Assembly: GCA_030295235.1 (NCBI GenBank) | Contig: AP026123.1 | Coordinates: forward strand, 558,001-622,000 | Reading direction: 5' to 3' | DNA from: Fistulifera solaris | Taxonomy: Eukaryota > Bacillariophyta > Bacillariophyceae > Naviculales > Stauroneidaceae | DNA: 64,000 bases | Part shown: positions 58,137 to 64,000 of the stretch, piece after piece | Position numbering within the stretch: position 1 is the stretch's first letter | Layout of the letters: the number at the start of each line of letters is the position of its first letter | Program-made: the position numbers and the translations under genes | The notes under the pieces: generated by a model | What the model saw: only the letters and a program-made list of their open reading frames with translations | Databases searched by the model: none | What the model was told of the DNA's origin: nothing

Positions 58137-61100
58137 ATGCTGGCAACAGAACCGACTACGCAGAGATCACGGAAATTGAAATATTTACAGCAACAGGAAC
58201 GGCGGATTTCTGCACTTTTAGACATTAGTTACGTGACGAATCGCATCGTTGCCGCTTCACAACCCATTTCGGACGAAGAACCAACCTATCGAGATCTGGG
58301 ACGGTCTACTTGTGAAGGAGAATCATTCACACAAAGCGAACAACAAAGAGACGCCTCGGAACGTGATGCAGGCACGTATCAAGAATTAGAAGATTCTGTT
58401 TCATCTGCCCGGCAAGTTTCTTATTCGAATTTTGGTGAAATCGGCAAATCAGACTTTCAGAGTCCCAATGACAACGATGATACGTCCTTGAGCTTACAAT
58501 CTGACATCCGTTCTCGCAAAACTTTTAACTCGTCAGTCAGAAACGGAAACAATCAACGAAGAAACACCCCGCATTCGCTGGCTAAATTTCTGAATAAGAA
58601 ACACGGCGAGGGCAACTACCTCTTGTTTTCATTGTGCGATGATCAAGCGGATGACTCCACATTGTTTCACCTGCGCCGTCAAATTGTACAGCTGCCTTGG
58701 AAACTGTCAAGAGACAATGCTTCGGAGCTTCCAACAGTCCCTTTGTTGCTAAATATATGCTACGCCTTTCATGCATGGCTTAACATGGAGGACATTTCGA
58801 ACGGAAACGTAGGTCACTCGTCGCTCAAGCGACCTCAACACGTGGCCGTGATTTACTGTCCCAATGGAAAGACTCGAACAGCTATTGCCATCGCTTGCTA
58901 TCTAAAATTTACTGGTCAAGTCGACAAGACTGAAGATGGTTTCTTACTTTTCCTCGAAAAGCGATGTCCGGATAGTGAGCTTTCACCGGCTACAGTGGCC
59001 AAGGCTCTCCCCGCGTCCATACGTACCTTCTTTAGAAATTTTGATTCCACGATCGAGCTCAAGCGATATATGAATCAACAACCGCTGTTACTTCGGTCAA
59101 TAGTAATGCGTGGTCTTCCCGTTGAAGAGAAACCGTGTTTGAATATTTTCAACGCCCAAGGTGACCATGTGTATTCGAGTCATCCTGACTTATTTGGAGA
59201 TATATCCGTGACGAATCCTTATGCTCAGCAAGATCGGAGCCAATGGGAGGAAGAGGAAGGCTTCTTTCCGGTCAATCAGATCTTGGACGGAGACTTCTAT
59301 TTGCTGTGTCGATTTGGAGGACATTACGCAGGCGATCTCTCTGATCCATCAAAGATCATTTTTCGTTATGCAAACACAACGGGTTTTCTCGGGGCTGGTC
59401 CTATTGACTTAAGATGTGATAGAGTTGATCTGATGCGTCGATACGCGCACCTAATTGATTGCAAGGAATTCTTATTTACTATGTCGTTTGAGGCATCTTG
59501 GAATTGCTCTACTCAGCAAGAAGCTACTTTGCTGCAGAGAGATAGTATATCTGACAATGTTCCTTGCGTGCGAAGCGGATACCAGGCTATGGAACAAGGC
59601 TGGGAAATGATTTCACGTCATCATTCTGCAAAGCCTTCGAACATCGATGTCGACCTTTTACACGCTTCCTGTGAAAGTCTGCGTGAGTGTCCTTATCATC
59701 TATCGGCTTTGGCCTTGCAGCTTAGCAACTTTGATTTGAATGGCGCTGAAAACATGCTCGTAGAAGGAAAAATGCGTATCTGGTGGAGTCCTCGGATAGC
59801 GACAGAGACTCCATCTCACCAATATCAAACTAGTAGCCACGCGCAGCCCGCAATTCGGCGAGAACATCTCGAAATACGAAACAGCATTTTAAATGTGGTA
59901 AGAGGCGTTGGGTCACTATCGACGTCGCATGGAAATGGTTCATTTCAGACAAGGGCTACGAAGCAATCCACAGGGGATATTGAAGAAGGATTCACACCTC
60001 TAATATTGTCAGATGCAGCTTCATGGTATACATCCCCATTGATGCGACCCAAGTCGGGCGATATCACGAATGCAATCGGCAATAATAAATTCATTTACCC
60101 AAAACCGGACCATCCGTCACGCCGAAAAGATCAACCTCTCATTCCCCTTTTCCACACCCGTTACCCATAAAAGAAGGTTCAAGTAGCGTACTCGACGATC
60201 CCCACAATCGCAATGCTTTTGAGATGTTGATGCTTTCAAGCTCTCCTACAATTTCCATGCATGATTTCCTTGCATTGCAGCGTTATCTCAGGGGTGAAAG
60301 TGAGCGTCTTGATTCTGATTCAGCTCAAATCAACGGTGATAGCGCAGATATCATGCAAGGTCGTGAAGGAACCAACGACCTCAACATATTACCTAGCGAG
60401 CTCCAAAATGATGATGTAGTCGACGAGAAAGGGAACGCATATTATGACGAAAACACAGTTCACACGGATGCAGAAGATATTCACTCATCGGGTCCTCCCT
60501 TGAAAGACGATGAATGTTTTACGAAATATTACAAGATGCTGAAGATGGGACTGCCGCGAGGAGCCGTTGAAAATGCGATGACTCGGGATGGCGCCGACTT
60601 GTCGCTCCTTGACTTGGATCCCGAAAAGAGTCTCGCGTCTCAGAGACCGACACAGACTGTATCCTCGGCCTCGGACCCTCCCTTGAAAGACGATGAATGT
60701 TTTACAAAATATTACAAGATGCTGAAGATGGGACTGCCGCGAGGAGCCGTTGAAAATGCGATGACTCGGGATGGCGCCGACTTGTCGCTCCTTGACTTGG
60801 ATCCCGAAAAGAGTCTCGCGTCTCAGAGACCGACACAGACTGTATCCTCGGCCTCGGACCCTCCCTTGAAAGACGATGAATGTTTTACGAAATATTACAA
60901 GGTGCTGAAGATGGGACTGCCGCGAGGAGCCGTTGAAAATGCGATGACTCGGGATGGCGCCGACTTGTCGCTCCTTGACTTGGATCCCGAAAAGAGTCTC
61001 GCGTCTCAGAGACCGACACAGACTGTATCCTCGGCCTCGGACCCTCCCTTGAAAGACGATATATGTTTTACGAAATATTACAAGATGCTGAAGATGGGAC

Positions 61101-64000
61101 TGCCGCGAGGAGCCGTTGAAAATGCGATGACTCGGGATGGCGCCGACTTGTCGCTCCTTGACTTGGATCCCGAAAAGAGTCTCGCGTCTCAGAGACCGAC
61201 ACAGACTGTATCCTCGGCCTCGGACCCTCCCTTGAAAGACGATGAATGTTTTACAAAATATTACAAGATGCTGAAGATGGGACTGCCGCGAGGAGCCGTT
61301 GAAAATGCGATGACTCGGGATGGCGCCGACTTGTCGCTCCTTGACTTGGATCCCGAAAAGAGTCTCGCGTCTCAGAGACCGACACAGACTGTATCCTCGG
61401 CCTCGGACCCTCCCTTGAAAGACGATGAATGTTTTACGAAATATTACAAGATGCTGAAGATGGGACTGCCGCGAGGAGCCGTTGAAAATGCGATGACTCG
61501 GGATGGCGCCGACTTGTCGCTCCTTGACTTGGATCCCGAAAAGAGTCTCGCGTCTCAGAGACCGACACAGACTGTATCCTCGGCCTCGGACCCTCCCTTG
61601 AAAGACGATGAATGTTTTACAAAATATTACAAGATGCTGAAGATGGGACTGCCGCGAGGAGCCGTTGAAAATGCGATGACTCGGGATGGCGCCGACTTGT
61701 CGCTCCTTGACTTGGATCCCGAAAAGAGTCTCGCGTCTCAGAGACCGACACAGACTGTATCCTCGGCCTCGGACCCTCCCTTGAAAGACGATGAATGTTT
61801 TACGAAATATTACAAGATGCTGAAGATGGGACTGCCGCGAGGAGCCGTTGAAAATGCGATGACTCGGGATGGCGCCGACTTGTCGCTCCTTGACTTGGAT
61901 CCCGAAAAGAGTCTCGCGTCTCAGAGACCGACACAGACTGTATCCTCGGCCTCGGACCCTCCCTTGAAAGACGATGAATGTTTTACGAAATATTACAAGA
62001 TGCTGAAGATGGGACTGCCGCGAGGAGCCGTTGAAAATGCGATGACTCGGGATGGCGCCGACTTGTCGCTCCTTGACTTGGATCCCGAAAAGAGTCTCGC
62101 GTCTCAGAGACCGACACAGACTGTATCCTCGGCCTCGGACCCTCCCTTGAAAGACGATGAATGTTTTACAAAATATTACAAGATGCTGAAGATGGGACTG
62201 CCGCGAGGAGCCGTTGAAAATGCGATGACTCGGGATGGCGCCGACTTGTCGCTCCTTGACTTGGATCCCGAAAAGAGTCTCGCGTCTCAGAGACCGACAC
62301 AGACTGTATCCTCGGCCTCGGACCCTCCCTTGAAAGACGATGAATGTTTTACGAAATATTACAAGATGCTGAAGATGGGACTGCCGCGAGGAGCCGTTGA
62401 AAATGCGATGACTCGGGATGGCGCCGACTTGTCGCTCCTTGACTTGGATCCCGAAAAGAGTCTCGCGTCTCAGAGACCGACACAGACTGTATCCTCGGCC
62501 TCGGACCCTCCCTTGAAAGACGATGAATGTTTTACGAAATATTACAAGATGCTGAAGATGGGACTGCCGCGAGGAGCCGTTGAAAATGCGATGACTCGGG
62601 ATGGCGCCGACTTGTCGCTCCTTGACTTGGATCCCGAAAAGAGTCTCGCGTCTCAGAGACCGACACAGACTGTATCCTCGGCCTCGGACCCTCCCTTGAA
62701 AGACGATGAATGTTTTACGAAATATTACAAGATGCTGAAGATGGGACTGCCGCGAGGAGCCGTTGAAAATGCGATGACTCGGGATGGCGCCGACTTGTCG
62801 CTCCTTGACATGGACCCAGATAGAAGCCTCATCTCTCAACTAACAAGCATCTCGAACAAAGATGTTGGGGTTCAACAAGATATTTTAGACAAGGCCGAGT
62901 TTGTTCAGCTGAAAGCCCAGGACATGGCCTCTCAGAAAGGTTCTTCTTCTCGTCTTCCTGCAGAGCCACGACAGAACGCAGCGAAAAAGAATGTGAGACG
63001 AAAAAAGATATTTTGGAATCCAATAAATCCTGGGGAATTGAGAGAGGATTCTTTGTGGTCGCTGGTGAAAGGAAAAGTTCAGATGGATAGTTTAAAATAT
63101 GATGTTCGAGAATTCGAAGATCTTTTCACCGAGTCGCCTGATACAGCAAAAGCCAAAATGATCAAAACAGAAAAGAGGGTAGAAACGAAGAAAAGCGTCC
63201 AGGTTATTGATGGGAAACGATCCATGAACGGAGGCATTATTCTTAAGCGATTAAGGATTGAGTACAAGGCACTTGCTGAGATGGTCGAATCAATGTAAGT
63301 CAAGATGATGATGGATGCTGTCGTTGAAAAGAAATCTTTCTCATGGCAACCTTTACGCCTCAGGGAAATTGGAGCCCTAGACGCTACATCGATCAAAGCG
63401 CTGAAAGAGTACCTCCCGACTGTTGACGAAAGAAACCAGCTTCAATCCTACTTAAAAGCGGCTGGTGATTCCAAGGATATACGAGAAAAGCTCTACGGTG
63501 ATCTTAGTGACTGTGAGAAGTACATGATTTGCATGATGGATATAGCTAAAGCCGATGACCACTTTGATTGCATGTTATTCCGGGTGCAATTTCGATCCAG
63601 ATTCGACGAGCTTATTGATTGCCTTAGAACGGTAGACAAAGCTTGTGATGAAGTCAGGTCTTCTGAAAAGTTTCGACAAATTATGGCAATTATACTAACC
63701 GTGGTCAATCAGATCAATACGGGCGGCGAAGGAAAGGGTCAGGCTATGGGTTTTAATCTTGAAACACTGTTGAAACTTAACGAGGTACGTCTTTGTTGTC
63801 TTGTCATTGGGCATTTTTGCAAATCTCACTTTTCTACTCAAAACAGGCGAAGGCTTTCGATAAAAAGACAAGCGTTCTTCAATATCTCATCAAAGTGGTC
63901 AAACGAAACGACGAGTCGCTAATTGAATTTCACAAAGACCTTCCACATACCAACGACTCAGTTAACATCATCTTGGATTCTCTATGTTCAGATATCAAAG
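58137..64000 (+). CDS. PTEN-domain formin with 13 WASHC3-like repeats (3' end outside window)
   Basis: An actin-nucleating formin with an N-terminal PTEN-like module. The phosphatase-like loop is VIYCPNGKTRTAIAIACYLK, where CX5R is intact but the usual His before Cys is Tyr; a C2-like region follows (LLCRFGG, KIIFRYANTTG). Then come thirteen 61-residue repeats (60494-62830) and an FH2 domain (KKIFWNPINPG, SMNGGIILKRLRIEYKALAE, FRQIMAIILTVVNQINTGGE). One base is missing in the C run 60144-60147; restoring it joins the PTEN and formin frames. Introns are 63295-63363 (69 nt, phase-preserving, containing the apparent stop) and 63785-63847 (63 nt). More than 1,890 residues are visible. PTEN-C2 plus FH2 is the layout of plant class II formins; there is no proline-rich FH1 in the usual place. 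The window ends inside FH2. Confidence 0.9.
60494..62830 (+). repeat. Thirteen 183-bp coding repeats
   Basis: Exact 183-bp period, so unit starts fall at 60494, 60677 and so on to 62690. Each unit encodes PPLKDDECFTKYYKMLKMGL then PRGAVENAMTRDGADLSLLD and LDPEKSLASQRPTQTVSSAS. Copies differ at only a few bases: ACGAAAT versus ACAAAAT after TGTTTT, one KVLKMG (copy 3), one DDICF (copy 4). The last unit ends differently (LLDMDPDRSLISQL). The motif resembles the helical segment of WASHC3/CCDC53 (KYxKMxxxGxPxxAxxxKMxxxGxDPxLL). Confidence 0.97.

Noticed and set aside
60171-60223. Separate PTEN and formin genes with a 53-bp gap
   Set aside because: One restored C at 60144-60147 gives a continuous frame through the gap, and the fusion is a known type of architecture.
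60485-62839. 784-codon antisense frame across the formin repeats
   Set aside because: Same cause: 183-bp in-phase repeats. The other strand encodes the protein that continues into FH2.

Overview
This is nuclear DNA of a photosynthetic stramenopile, most likely a pennate diatom close to Phaeodactylum tricornutum (inference; no database was searched). The genes are eukaryotic, dense and mostly single-copy. They have short GT-AG introns (about 45-243 bp, mostly 60-120). Several proteins begin with a hydrophobic signal followed by an A-F junction (TLAFAP, TVAFSP, GEAFSL), the diatom type of plastid-targeting presequence. The gene set mixes plastid functions (phytoene desaturase, PNPase, phytol kinase) with UPF1, COG4, EMC4, CK2-beta and cytochrome-b5-type chitin synthases.

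Layout. 1-1790: tandem array of about 225-bp units. 2250-9544: COG4, an alpha/beta hydrolase, a two-exon membrane protein and polyubiquitin. 9545-12179: no supported gene. 12180-21166: two chitin-synthase paralogues head to head around a 1-kb shared intergenic region. 21449-29644: phytoene desaturase, two organellar bL12 genes flanking methylmalonate-semialdehyde dehydrogenase, and an amino-acid transporter. 29790-36090: a repeat cluster, an NSF-D1-like plastid AAA protein, hypotheticals, a palindromic array with a perfect 39-bp hairpin, and a sulfotransferase-like gene. 36235-45911: PNPase, a 51-bp array, CK2-beta, another repeat array, EMC4, ascorbate peroxidase and a KOW protein. 46782-57209: CBM20-TPS-TPP, serine racemase, phytol kinase and UPF1. 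58137-end: a PTEN-formin fusion carrying 13 near-identical 61-residue repeats, cut by the window edge.

Three points stand out. (1) The PTEN-formin contains thirteen copies of a motif that resembles the WASH-complex subunit WASHC3/CCDC53. (2) One short element, a CACTATA/GTGTTGG half followed by GACTG..TTTCAGTCA, links three tandem arrays and six solitary intergenic copies, all in one orientation. (3) Many otherwise well-conserved genes are broken by single-base frame changes, mostly at homopolymers. I read these mainly as base-calling or assembly indels, so the genes are annotated as single CDSs with the breaks noted. Ends given for such genes are outer bounds, with exon junctions in the text.
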